From Candidatus Peribacteria bacterium RIFCSPHIGHO2_01_FULL_51_35 (GTDB taxonomy: Bacteria; Patescibacteriota; Gracilibacteria; Peribacterales; Peribacteraceae): DNA of 64,000 nt. Shown here one piece after another: positions 1-9,000 of this stretch. A model generated the notes under the pieces. The model had not been told where the DNA came from and searched no databases. It was given only the letters and a program-made list of their open reading frames with translations. Numbering within the stretch: position 1 is the stretch's first letter; the number at the start of each line of letters is the position of its first letter. The translations under genes and the position numbers were made by a program. The stretch spans positions 1 to 64,000 of the forward strand of contig MFXP01000009.1 of assembly GCA_001787535.1 (NCBI GenBank), read 5' to 3'.

Positions 1-133
1 CGTTCAGAGAGAGAAAGATGGATGTAGTGCATGGAGAGGAGGGTAGTCCTCAGTGGTGCACTTGGTTCTTGAACCTAATCGCCAAAAGAAAGTGGAAAGT
101 CTATGATCCGATTGTAGGTCTCTTCCCATAATC

Positions 134-181
134 GCACCCCCGGAGGCACGTCGGTTGAGACCGACCGTGCCGGAGGGGTGC
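134..181. other. Long stem-loop upstream of rpsP
   Basis: GCACCCC-CGGA-GGCACG-T-CGGT-TGAG-ACCG-A-CGTGCC-GGA-GGGGTGC folds into an extended hairpin with internal loops. Confidence 0.6.
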
Positions 182-293
182 TCTGCGTTATGCCACGCAA
201 AGCGCAGGCCTTTTAGCGTGAAATAAAGGGAAAATCCTTCTCCACAAGCCCTTGCGCACACTGCTCACGTTCTTTAGACTTGTTCGCGCTTTC

Positions 294-716
294 ATGCTTA
301 AAATTCGTCTTCAACGCACCGGCCGAGAAAACACGCCCACGTATCGTATTGTCGTGGCGGAGAAATCCGCACCGGCAAAGGGAAAATTCCTGGAGATCGT
401 CGGGCACTACCTGCCTGCGCGCGACCCCGTGATTTTGGAGCACAGGGAGGAACGGATCACGCATTGGATTTCGAAAGGCGCGATTCCCAGCGATACCGTT
501 GCGCGCATTCTTGCCAAAAAGGGCATGAAGGGTTTGGACAAGTATTTCCAGAAGTACGCAAAGCAGAGACCGAAGGGTGAAGAGCCGGCTGCTCAGGCAG
601 AAGCGCCCAAAGCGGAAATCCCGAAAGCCGAGGCACCGAAAGAAGAAGCACCCAAAGCGGAGGCACCGGCTCCCGAAGCGAAAGAATCGAGTGACACCGA
701 GACGAAAGAAGGCTAG
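294..716 (+). CDS. rpsP: 30S ribosomal protein S16 with Ala/Glu/Lys/Pro-rich C-terminal tail
   Basis: MLKIRLQRTGRENTPTYRIVVAEKSAPAKGKFLEIVGHYLPARDP; start at the internal ATG of ORF 252..716. Confidence 0.95.
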   Translation: MLKIRLQRTGRENTPTYRIVVAEKSAPAKGKFLEIVGHYLPARDPVILEHREERITHWISKGAIPSDTVARILAKKGMKGLDKYFQKYAKQRPKGEEPAAQAEAPKAEIPKAEAPKEEAPKAEAPAPEAKESSDTETKEG

Positions 717-729
717 TCTATGCACCAAC

Positions 730-999
730 ATGCCTGTGACGACCGAAACAGAAGTGCCCGGCTTGGAATTCCTTCGCTACGTCCTGGAAGCGCTGGTGGA
801 AGACCGCGATCAATTGTCGATCGAGTCCAGCATCGATCAACTCGGAATTCTTTTGACCGTGCGCGTCAGTGACCGAGACATGGGTAAATTGATCGGCAAG
901 GGCGGACAAACCGTCAAAGCCTTGCGCACGCTGCTGCGTATTCTCGGCGGCAATGCATCGCAACGCATCAATCTGAAAATTCTGGAACCGGCCGTTTAA
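730..999 (+). CDS. KH-domain RNA-binding protein (KhpA/YlqC-like)
   Basis: VSDRDMGKLIGKGGQTVKALRTLLRILGG KH signature; adjacent to rpsP as is common. Confidence 0.88.
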   Translation: MPVTTETEVPGLEFLRYVLEALVEDRDQLSIESSIDQLGILLTVRVSDRDMGKLIGKGGQTVKALRTLLRILGGNASQRINLKILEPAV

Positions 1000-1032
1000 C
1001 AGTTTCTCCTTTATCCCCATCCCCTTCTCCGT

Positions 1033-1350
1033 ATGCTTCAAGATCTTCTCGAGACCGGCAGCATCGTCGACATCGTTGCGACGTTCATTGCGCTCGCTCT
1101 CATCGCCGCCTCCATCCTCTGCCTCATCTTCATCATTGTTGGAGGCATTTCCTTCATCCTGTCCGCCGGCAACGAGGATAAGATCAAAAAGGCGGTGCAT
1201 ACCATTCGTTTCGCCATCATCGGCTTGCTCGTCACATTCATCGCATTCTTCGCAGTGTCGTGGCTCAGCAAGATCCTCGGCATTCCCTTTGACCTCAACT
1301 TCTCCACCATTATCGATCTGATGCAGGAGATCTTCACGTCCTTGAGCTGA
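1033..1350 (+). CDS. Small two-TM membrane protein (TrbC/VirB2 or pilin-like)
   Basis: IIVGGISFILSAGNEDKIKKAVHTIRFAIIGLLVTFIAFFAV pattern. Confidence 0.55.
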   Translation: MLQDLLETGSIVDIVATFIALALIAASILCLIFIIVGGISFILSAGNEDKIKKAVHTIRFAIIGLLVTFIAFFAVSWLSKILGIPFDLNFSTIIDLMQEIFTSLS

Positions 1351-1368
1351 TCCTCATTCCTGAATTCG

Positions 1369-1398
1369 AAAAGAGGGGCGTTCGCCCCTCTTTTTTGA
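1369..1398 (+). terminator. Rho-independent terminator
   Basis: AAAAGAGGGGCGTTCGCCCCTCTTTTTT. Confidence 0.85.
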
Positions 1399-1418
1399 TA
1401 ACTGATTGAGATCCCCGA

Positions 1419-3104
1419 TTACAGAATCCTGCGTCTCTGGAAGAACAATTGTCCCGCACCCAGCAAGCTTGTAAGGCCAACGAAGATGGCATCCATGCCG
1501 GCACCCGTCGGCGGCATGCCCGTGAAGACGGGGAGGTTTGCGGCGACCACGCGTTCCGTAAGGGAGAGCGAAGCGATGTCCGCACCGCCGACGCTCACGA
1601 CGTTATTGAGACTGACGCCTTGCGGCACGTTCTTCGCGATCGTGACCGTGTAGTGGCGCTGCCACGATTCGCCGACTTCCAGGCGATCGATTTCCCAGAT
1701 CATTTCTCCGTTCGCATGCACCGCATCGTCCGCGCCGTCTTTCAGAGTCATGTAGCGCTCATCGAGGCGATCTTTCACCGTAAGGTTGTTCAGTACTTTG
1801 CCCGTCGTGTTGCGCAAGAGAATGGTGTAGGAGATGGTGTCACCCGGGCGCACTTCGCTGCGATCGGCCGTCTTCCGAAGGAGGACGCTGTTACTTTGCG
1901 GAGTCGGTCGGCTTGCGACGCCGCCTTCTTCCACCTGGACGAGAGCTGTGGCGCGATGTCCTGCGACGAAGACGCTGTTGATAAGGGTGATGCCGAGGGG
2001 CGTATCCTTGCGGAGCCTGCCCGTAACATGGAAGAGGCGTTTTCCGCCGGGGCTCACCGTCATGTCATCGAAGCGCACTTCATTGGCGCCCGTGAACGTT
2101 CCGCCTTCGCTGGCGGACACGAATTCCACGTACGGAGGCAACGCATTCGTAAGATTGACGTGCGTTGCAAGCGCATTGGAGCGGTTCGTAAGCGTGATGT
2201 TATAGGTCACTTCATCGCCCGGCAGTGCGGATTCTCTGTCTGCGCTGACACCGACATTGAAATCGGCGGGAACGGGACCTTGGTGAACAATGGTCGTGTC
2301 GGAAGCGCGCTCATTCACGCCACCGGTATTTGCGGAAACGCGAATGGCGTAGAAGCCGGCCGCATCATCATCAATAACACCGGAAATGGTGTAATCGGCG
2401 GACTGACCCGGCTGCAAGATATCATTGATCCAATCAATGGAACCGTTGCGGCGGAGATAGCCGTCGGATGCGGACAAGAACGAAACGACTTCCGGAAGGT
2501 TCACGCGCAGCGTGTAGGTGCGATCTTGCGTGCCAACGTTCTTCACCCGAATGGAGTACTGCACGGCATCCTTCGACGCAATGGTGTCTTTGCCGTCGGT
2601 GATGGTGACGAGAAGCGTGGATGGAACTGCGTTGCTATCGGTCACACGTGTCGTATCCGTTGCGCGAGCCACGCCATTCACCACCACTTCGGCGGTAAGA
2701 ATGTGATCCGTGGGAGCTCCCGTATGCACCTGGACATTCACGGTGAGCGAGCGAGACGAACTGCCGGAAACGGCAACATCGTCCCAAATGACTTCCGCTC
2801 CCACCAGCGATCCGCCGTTTGAGGCGCTCATAAAGTTCACAAACTGCGGCAAGCGCATTTTGACATCCGCCGTTTGCGAACTGCCGTCCGTGGTGCGGAG
2901 TGTGATGTTATAAATAAGTTCACCCCCGGCCCGCACGGTGTCTCTGCCATCGGCGACACTCACGCTTATGTTGGAAGACTGCGCGGACGTGGAAACGGCA
3001 GTCATGAGGATCATGGCAACCGGCACGAGGTGCACAAGTCCTGTGCGAAGGGCAGCAAGACTGTGGCGCTTCGTGGCCTTCGCTCGGAGAGGGAAGGAAG
3101 ACAT
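1419..3104 (-). CDS. Secreted DUF11-repeat surface protein with C-terminal sorting-like signal (MPPTG...TM...RRR)
   Basis: Signal peptide; repeated 'D.R..V.PGd.i.Y.I.l.N' DUF11-type modules; C-terminus MPPTGAGMDAIFVGLTSLLGAGQLFFQRRRIL. Confidence 0.8.
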   Translation of the reverse strand: MSSFPLRAKATKRHSLAALRTGLVHLVPVAMILMTAVSTSAQSSNISVSVADGRDTVRAGGELIYNITLRTTDGSSQTADVKMRLPQFVNFMSASNGGSLVGAEVIWDDVAVSGSSSRSLTVNVQVHTGAPTDHILTAEVVVNGVARATDTTRVTDSNAVPSTLLVTITDGKDTIASKDAVQYSIRVKNVGTQDRTYTLRVNLPEVVSFLSASDGYLRRNGSIDWINDILQPGQSADYTISGVIDDDAAGFYAIRVSANTGGVNERASDTTIVHQGPVPADFNVGVSADRESALPGDEVTYNITLTNRSNALATHVNLTNALPPYVEFVSASEGGTFTGANEVRFDDMTVSPGGKRLFHVTGRLRKDTPLGITLINSVFVAGHRATALVQVEEGGVASRPTPQSNSVLLRKTADRSEVRPGDTISYTILLRNTTGKVLNNLTVKDRLDERYMTLKDGADDAVHANGEMIWEIDRLEVGESWQRHYTVTIAKNVPQGVSLNNVVSVGGADIASLSLTERVVAANLPVFTGMPPTGAGMDAIFVGLTSLLGAGQLFFQRRRIL

Positions 3105-3221
3105 AAAAAAGGGGTGAAAAAGAATGGAAGTTACATTAGATCTAAAGCATTATCTTGTCAACTATATATAAAATGGCTTAAATGAGTCAAAAGAATGGTT
3201 TTGCGTGGATTTTGATCTTGA

Positions 3222-3298
3222 TGGTGGGCGCCAAGGGATTCGAACCCCTGACCTACGAGGTGTAAGCTCGTCGCTCTAACCAACTGAGCTAGGCGCCC
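3222..3298 (-). tRNA. tRNA-Val(TAC), CCA encoded
   Basis: Cloverleaf on the minus strand; anticodon loop CTTACAC; acceptor GGGCGCC/GGCGCCC + ACCA. Confidence 0.95.
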
Positions 3299-3354
3299 GT
3301 GTTCCAGGTAAAGCCAGTATAGACCATCTCGGAGCTCTTCTATATAATGATCGT

Positions 3355-3570
3355 ATGCAAACCATTCTTCTTACCGCAGAGATCGTAATCGGAGTGTTCC
3401 TCTCACTTTCCATCTTGCTCCAACACAGAGCTTCCGGCCTTTCCGCTACCTTTGGAGGAGCGGGTGCCACCTACGTGCAACGTCGCGGCGCAGAGCGTGT
3501 CATCTACCAAGCGAGTATTGCCCTAAGCATCGCGTTCTTCGCGATTGCCATCGCGATGTGGTACGTATAA
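3355..3570 (+). CDS. secG: Preprotein translocase subunit SecG
   Basis: 71 aa, two TM, ILLQHRASGLSATFGG..YVQRRGAE. Confidence 0.85.
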   Translation: MQTILLTAEIVIGVFLSLSILLQHRASGLSATFGGAGATYVQRRGAERVIYQASIALSIAFFAIAIAMWYV

Positions 3571-3713
3571 GACGAAGCGCATGTGCCAAGGTCGATGTGC
3601 CAAGTTTTTGCTGCCTGAATGCTTAATTTTCCTTAGCACTTGGCACCTGGCACTTCGCACTTTTCTTGTGTGATCCCCTTTCTTCCCACGGATCCTCCGA
3701 TAGAATAGGAAGG

Positions 3714-5927
3714 ATGGCACGACCTTTTCACATGCTTTTCGCCATGTCTAAACCGGAGCGATGGATTCTTTCCATCCTCGTACTTCTATTCGTTGTCAGC
3801 TTTACGGTGCTGCTGCGAAAATTTTACGTGGAGAACACTGCCTTGGTGCCTTCGGCAGGAGGCACATACATAGAAGGCTCCGTGGGAGAATTGCAGCAAC
3901 TGAACCCATGGTTCACCGTCACGAATGACGTGAATCGGGACATCATCTCCCTCGTCTTTGCGGGACTCCTGAAGTTTAACCCGCAAACGAAACAGATAGA
4001 AGAGGACCTCGCAACACTCTCGGTGGGCAACGACGGGACCATCTACACGGTCAAGCTCAAAGAGGATCTCTTCTGGCACGATTCCACAACCGAGAAGCCG
4101 CACCCTGTCATGGCAGATGACATCGTGTTTACGTACAGCGTGCTCAAAGATCCGGCGTTCCCGAATGATCTCCTCAAGCAAAATTACCGCGGTGTGGACA
4201 TCGAAAAGATTGATGACCGGACGGTGCGTTTTAAATTGGATGAACCCTACAGTTTCTTCGCCAGTAACTTAACGCTGGGGCTGCTGCCAAAAAATGCGTT
4301 CGATGGCATTCCCGTGAACAAACTGAACCAAACACTCGATTTTTCGCTCAAACCGATAGGGGCCGGGCCGTACAAACTCAAAAACATCGTGCAGACGGAA
4401 CTCTCCACGGAAGTCACGCTGGAGCGCTTTAAGCGCAATTTTCCGCCGGCCTACCGCCTGGAGCGCGTCGTCTTCCGCATCTTCCCGGATTATCAAACAC
4501 TGCTTGCGGATCTGGGAAATCTGGACGGCGTGCGCCTGGTGCCAAGAGACAAGAACGGCGATCCGATCGTGCCACGTCGCTTTGCGCCCATGACGTATTC
4601 GCTGCCGCAATACGTAGCGCTCTTCCTGAATTTGGAGCGACCGTTCCTGCAAGATCAAAAATTGAGACTGGCGTTGCAGCTCGGCACGGACAAGCAGCAG
4701 ATCGTGGATGCCGTCCGCGAGAAGAACATCGTGGATACTCCCCTGCTGGAAATCGATGTGTCGGACTGGCGCTACCAATTTGATCCGGATGCCGCGCAAG
4801 GTTCACTTTTCGTTTCCAACTGGCACCTGCCGGAAAAACTGCGTTTGCAGAAACTGTTGGAACACACGGAGTCGAACAACGTCGGCATCATGAAGATGAA
4901 GCCGATCGTGTTCCTGGCAACAGGCGCGGTGCTCACCCTTACGGGATCGCTCAAGGAGATAGGTTCCGGAGCGCTTGTGAACGGTATTGCCATCCAACAG
5001 CACCCGACATCATCCGGAGGATGGATCGTCGCACTGCCGACAAAAGGAACGGGCTCCCTTAAACTCGGTGACAATCTTATCCGCATCACACGGGCAAAGA
5101 AGAAAGGCGAGATCATCGATTCCTTCTACCTCTGGCGCACGGCAAACCCCGCGGAATTCAAGCGCGCCGAGGAAGAGCAGAGACTGGTGCAACTCTTCAT
5201 CGCATCACGCGATGAAACATTGCCGAAAGCCGAGCGCGTGACGGTGCAAGATTTCTTCCAGGAGAAAGGGATGCTCAGAATTCGAACGTCTGCGGACCCC
5301 GTGAGCGTGCGTCATAACGATGACGGCGATCTTCTCTCGCTCACGCTTCTTACGAGCCCCACGCCGGGAAAGTACAAAGAGATTGCGGAGATTCTTCGGA
5401 AACAATGGGCGGCCTTGGGCGTGCACGTGGGCGTGGAAGTGCCCGAGACCGAACAGGAATTCGAGGAGCGTCTCCTCAGTCGCGATTACGACATCCTTCT
5501 TTTCGGACAATCCCTCTTGGATAACTTGGACAGCTTCCCGTACTGGCACAGCAGCGGCATTCAAAAGCTCACGGGCAAGAGAGATGACCTTCGCCGCGAT
5601 GCGTATAACCTCTCCGGGTACACATCGTTCAAGGCGGATGCGCTCCTGGAAACCATCCGCAGCACACATAACGAGAAGGAGCGGACCGAAGCATTGAAGG
5701 AGCTCCGGGAGATCCTCAAGCAAGACGTCCCCGCTATTTTCCTGTACGCACCGACGTACACCTACGCGCACCAGCAGAGCATCCAAGGTATCACACTCGG
5801 CTCGCTTTCCTTGCATTCCGATCGCTTTCTATCACTCCATAATTGGTTCATTAAGCAAGACCGAGTTTTCCGCGCCGGAAAAGGCTGGCTTTCGTTCTTT
5901 CCGTGGCTTGGTTCCTTGATTCTGTAG
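3714..5927 (+). CDS. ABC transporter substrate-binding protein, family 5 (oligopeptide-binding type)
   Basis: GGTYIEGSVGELQQLNPWF...DIVFTYSVLKDPAF...GAGPYKL; ORF 3666..5927. Confidence 0.82.
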   Translation: MARPFHMLFAMSKPERWILSILVLLFVVSFTVLLRKFYVENTALVPSAGGTYIEGSVGELQQLNPWFTVTNDVNRDIISLVFAGLLKFNPQTKQIEEDLATLSVGNDGTIYTVKLKEDLFWHDSTTEKPHPVMADDIVFTYSVLKDPAFPNDLLKQNYRGVDIEKIDDRTVRFKLDEPYSFFASNLTLGLLPKNAFDGIPVNKLNQTLDFSLKPIGAGPYKLKNIVQTELSTEVTLERFKRNFPPAYRLERVVFRIFPDYQTLLADLGNLDGVRLVPRDKNGDPIVPRRFAPMTYSLPQYVALFLNLERPFLQDQKLRLALQLGTDKQQIVDAVREKNIVDTPLLEIDVSDWRYQFDPDAAQGSLFVSNWHLPEKLRLQKLLEHTESNNVGIMKMKPIVFLATGAVLTLTGSLKEIGSGALVNGIAIQQHPTSSGGWIVALPTKGTGSLKLGDNLIRITRAKKKGEIIDSFYLWRTANPAEFKRAEEEQRLVQLFIASRDETLPKAERVTVQDFFQEKGMLRIRTSADPVSVRHNDDGDLLSLTLLTSPTPGKYKEIAEILRKQWAALGVHVGVEVPETEQEFEERLLSRDYDILLFGQSLLDNLDSFPYWHSSGIQKLTGKRDDLRRDAYNLSGYTSFKADALLETIRSTHNEKERTEALKELREILKQDVPAIFLYAPTYTYAHQQSIQGITLGSLSLHSDRFLSLHNWFIKQDRVFRAGKGWLSFFPWLGSLIL

Positions 5928-6062
5928 AGGTAGTCGATGCGCAATCACTCCTTTTCTTTTGGCTTCTGTAAGAGCCGCCTGACTTCTGCGTCGTAAGCCA
6001 AGAAGCATTGACCTTCTGCTTCCGTTCGCGTAAGCTACTTTGGCTCTTTCGGGCAACCTCTC

Positions 6063-6506
6063 ATGGAAATTCTCCTCCTTCAAGATGTATCGGGCGTCGG
6101 AAAAAAGAACGATCTCTTGGTCGTTGGAGACGGTTATGCCTTGAACTACCTCCTTCCCCATAGGAAGGCTCTTGTTGCGACGCCAACCGTGCGCAAGCGC
6201 TACGCAGACCAAATCCGCAAGCGTGCGGAGGAGAAGGAACAGGAGCGCGCCCTGCGCGCCAATGCCGCAGCAGCGCTGGCAGGCAAGAGCGTCACCTTCA
6301 CCAAGAAAGTGACGAAGACCGGCAAGCTCTACGCAGCCATCAACGAACAGCAAATTTCCGAGGCCATGAAGACACAGCTTGGCGTGGAGTTCTCGCCCGA
6401 TGCCATCCAGATGGATGAGCACATCAAGGCCACCGGCAACTTCACGGTGAAAATAAAAATAGGAGACGGCCAGCAGGCTCTGGGTGTTGTTGTGAAGGCG
6501 GAGTAA
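6063..6506 (+). CDS. rplI: 50S ribosomal protein L9
   Basis: MEILLLQDVSGVGKKNDLLVVGDGYALNYLLPHRKAL. Confidence 0.95.
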   Translation: MEILLLQDVSGVGKKNDLLVVGDGYALNYLLPHRKALVATPTVRKRYADQIRKRAEEKEQERALRANAAAALAGKSVTFTKKVTKTGKLYAAINEQQISEAMKTQLGVEFSPDAIQMDEHIKATGNFTVKIKIGDGQQALGVVVKAE

Positions 6507-6512
6507 TTATTG

Positions 6513-6590
6513 TGGTGGGCCAGGATGGAGTTGAACCATCGACCGCCGGTTTATAAGTCCGGAGCTCTAACCAGGCTGAGCTACTGGCCC
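6513..6590 (-). tRNA. tRNA-Ile(TAT), CCA encoded
   Basis: Cloverleaf GGGCCAG...CTTATAA...CTGGCCCACCA on the minus strand. Confidence 0.85.
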
Positions 6591-6673
6591 AAGGTACTTC
6601 AAAGAACTTCTCGCATTGTGAACTACATTGGCTTTATTTTAAAGATGAGCGCCGCGTGCATTGATGTAACGCG

Positions 6674-6898
6674 TCACTTCGATCCCTCTGGATCCAGAAT
6701 TCCCGGAGGTACTATCTTTCCAAGCTTCTTTTTATTCTCACGCTGTATCGCTTCATACACTTCCTGTCGATGCACAGGAATATCCTGCGGTGCATTGACT
6801 CCTAAACGCACTTTATCGCCTCGAATATCGACAATTGTCACGACAATGTCATCGCCGATCATAATGGATTCATCCCGGTGTCTGCTGAGAACCAACAT
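6674..6898 (-). CDS. csrA: Carbon storage regulator CsrA
   Basis: MLVLSRHRDESIMIGDDIVVTIVDIRGDKVRLGVNAPQDIPVHRQEVYEAI. Confidence 0.96.
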   Translation of the reverse strand: MLVLSRHRDESIMIGDDIVVTIVDIRGDKVRLGVNAPQDIPVHRQEVYEAIQRENKKKLGKIVPPGILDPEGSK

Positions 6899-6947
6899 AG
6901 CGTAGCAACGATATTCTTACGGGGAAATAAGTCAAATTATTCACGTT

Positions 6948-7661
6948 CTACGGATCAATCTTCCCGAAATTCTGCACCCAATGATCGCCACTGAGGCCAA
7001 TGCCGATTTCGTCGAAATTTGGGCTGAGGATATTCGCTCTGTGCCGCGAGGAGTTCATCCAATTTTTCATGACTTCGGCGGGGGTGTTTTGTCCGTACGC
7101 TATGTTTTCCCCCGTCCAATATCCCCAGGCGCAGTTGCAAGGGGCGACGATGTAGCCCGCCGCTTTTATACGATCGAATGATTCCGCACCGTCGGGATTC
7201 CTGTGGCTGAAAAATCGTCGCTGAGCCATGTCCTCGGCATGCGATTGAGCCGCTTTGTGAAGCAACGGATGAAACCGGAGCAGGCCCAGCCCCGCTCGCG
7301 CACGCTCCGCATTCACCAACGTCAGCACTTCCTCGCGCACCGGACCGAAAACAGTCGCCGATGACGATGACACGGATGCGCCACCCGACGGCAGAAGAAA
7401 CGGCATGCGAGAAGGAGCGGAAGAAGGCGCCTTGCGCACGGGTTTTCGCACGATGATTTTTGCCGCACGCACGTCGCGTCTGGCATTGACCTGCGCAGTC
7501 AACGAAAGAGATGTTTTCTTATGCGGAGTTGCCGCATTCGCTCCTTCGCAGGGAAAGAAAAAAAGTGCGAACATGAAAAGAAGAATCGACGAATGTGCCT
7601 TCATGCATGCATGAAATCTTCCCATTACGAGTGCGTCAATGCATACGCGCAGGACTCGCAT
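6948..7661 (-). CDS. Secreted CAP/SCP-domain protein
   Basis: LTLVNAERARAGLGLLRFHPLLHKAAQSHAEDMAQRRFFSHRNPDG...GENIAYGQ...WMNSSRHRANILSPNFDEIGIG. Confidence 0.9.
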   Translation of the reverse strand: MRVLRVCIDALVMGRFHACMKAHSSILLFMFALFFFPCEGANAATPHKKTSLSLTAQVNARRDVRAAKIIVRKPVRKAPSSAPSRMPFLLPSGGASVSSSSATVFGPVREEVLTLVNAERARAGLGLLRFHPLLHKAAQSHAEDMAQRRFFSHRNPDGAESFDRIKAAGYIVAPCNCAWGYWTGENIAYGQNTPAEVMKNWMNSSRHRANILSPNFDEIGIGLSGDHWVQNFGKIDP

Positions 7662-7671
7662 TGACGGAAAT

Positions 7672-7911
7672 TTATTTGGGTGTTTTTTGCATCACTGTTC
7701 GTATGGTTTGACGGGCGTTGGCGTGGCGGCACGCATGCGCCCAGTCCGCTTTTATGAGGAGAGAACGCCCAAAAGCCAAGTCTACGATGTCTCCATCGTG
7801 AAGCAACGTATCGAACGAACACACTCGACCGTTTACTCGCGCAATTTTGAGGGATCCAAACCGCTTGCCAGCCGCCATGCAGGCGAAATCCAGAACGGAT
7901 GCGGGCTTTTT
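7672..7911 (-). pseudogene. Truncated 3' end (TGS-like C-terminus) of a RelA/SpoT-like gene, homologous to 17893..18132
   Basis: LKKPASVLDFACMAAGKRFGSLKIARVNGRV...HACRHANARQTIRTV matches the C-terminus of the 17893..19320 gene; homology stops just inside an upstream in-frame TGA. Confidence 0.85.
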
Positions 7912-7935
7912 GAGAAGTAATGCCGTTCATAGCTT

Positions 7936-8862
7936 TTAATCAAAAGGCATGAAGTATCCTGCCAGTGTTGCGTCGAAGCCGGAAGTCTCAATGCCTTCAG
8001 CCCTGATAATAGTCCCAATCCGAAGGAGATCACGGACTTCCTGCTGCCATTCCTGCCGAACTCGGGAAACCATTTCCTCGATTTGCTGGTCATTCATTGA
8101 ATACTGGTCGATGGTCTTCGGTTCTGGTTTCCTGTGTATTTTTCGAATGCGCCGTGAGATGGGCTCCGTAAAGTCTTCCAGTCCTGGGGTCGTACGACAA
8201 AAATCTTCCGCCAATTTCAATTTTGCAATGCGCTGCTCAATGGAGTCATCCCGAATACGGGCGACCACTGTCCGAAGGGTCAGAGAGACCCTGCGCGTTC
8301 TCAGAACACGGACTCCTTGGACCAGGTCGCTCTTCCGGGCTTTAATTCCATGTCCCCATTGTGTCCTCGCTTCAGCGTCCAAGATGAGCATACTGTTCGG
8401 CTCTAGCAATAGTGCGGTTTCTGGACTTCTTTGGACGCTTCCACGGTAAAAATCCATCATGCATTGCGACCCCAGACTGAGTGAAGCGACCGTCTCGCCA
8501 AAGCAGCGCTTGTCCCGGTGTCCGGAAATTCCCTGACCCGGAATATATTCATTCACGATCAGTTGGTCGGGTTCTTCGGTAAAATGCTTTTCCTTCACTA
8601 ACCGCTCTGCAATTTCTTTTCCCCACGAAGGAAGGGGTCCAAGGTAGTCACTCGGATTGATCGTATAATTGTCATAATCATAGCGCCAGCCATACTGCTG
8701 CACGCGACGAGTAAGTCCTGTCTCCCATGGCTGGCCGTCGATAACATTGAGGAGTTCATCATGATAGTGCTGAGAAATATACTGTGGCAGATATCGCAGC
8801 CCGGGGATTGCTGGAGGCGCCTCTCTTTCGAAGTCTCCGAAGAGTTCTTGTTGACGGGGCAT
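7936..8862 (-). CDS. AlkB-like 2-oxoglutarate/Fe(II) dioxygenase with ~110 aa C-terminal extension
   Basis: VNEYIPGQGISGHRDKRCFGETVASLSLGS...WGHGIKAR...RRVSLTLR: HxD, distal His, RxxxxxR; the ORF track start at 8916 is less likely. Confidence 0.85.
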   Translation of the reverse strand: MPRQQELFGDFEREAPPAIPGLRYLPQYISQHYHDELLNVIDGQPWETGLTRRVQQYGWRYDYDNYTINPSDYLGPLPSWGKEIAERLVKEKHFTEEPDQLIVNEYIPGQGISGHRDKRCFGETVASLSLGSQCMMDFYRGSVQRSPETALLLEPNSMLILDAEARTQWGHGIKARKSDLVQGVRVLRTRRVSLTLRTVVARIRDDSIEQRIAKLKLAEDFCRTTPGLEDFTEPISRRIRKIHRKPEPKTIDQYSMNDQQIEEMVSRVRQEWQQEVRDLLRIGTIIRAEGIETSGFDATLAGYFMPFD

Positions 8863-8944
8863 ACTGCGGGATAAAGGGATGAATATTCCTTCATGCCATA
8901 GCAAAAGGCAAGTCATTTCCCGATTTGAGGCCCAGGGCAGAATC

Positions 8945-8973
8945 TTGACAGTGCATGTTTATGCACTTATATT
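8945..8973 (+). promoter_or_regulatory. Sigma70-type promoter TTGACA-N17-TATATT with a palindromic operator in the spacer
   Basis: TTGACA at 8945-8950, TATATT at 8968-8973; AGTGCAT-GTTT-ATGCACT at 8950-8967. Confidence 0.75.
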
Positions 8974-9000
8974 CCCATACCTCTTCTTACTCATCTTCCC

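Noticed and set aside
1449-2822. 457 aa plus-strand ORF opposite the DUF11 gene
   Set aside because: Shadow ORF; the minus strand encodes clear DUF11 repeats
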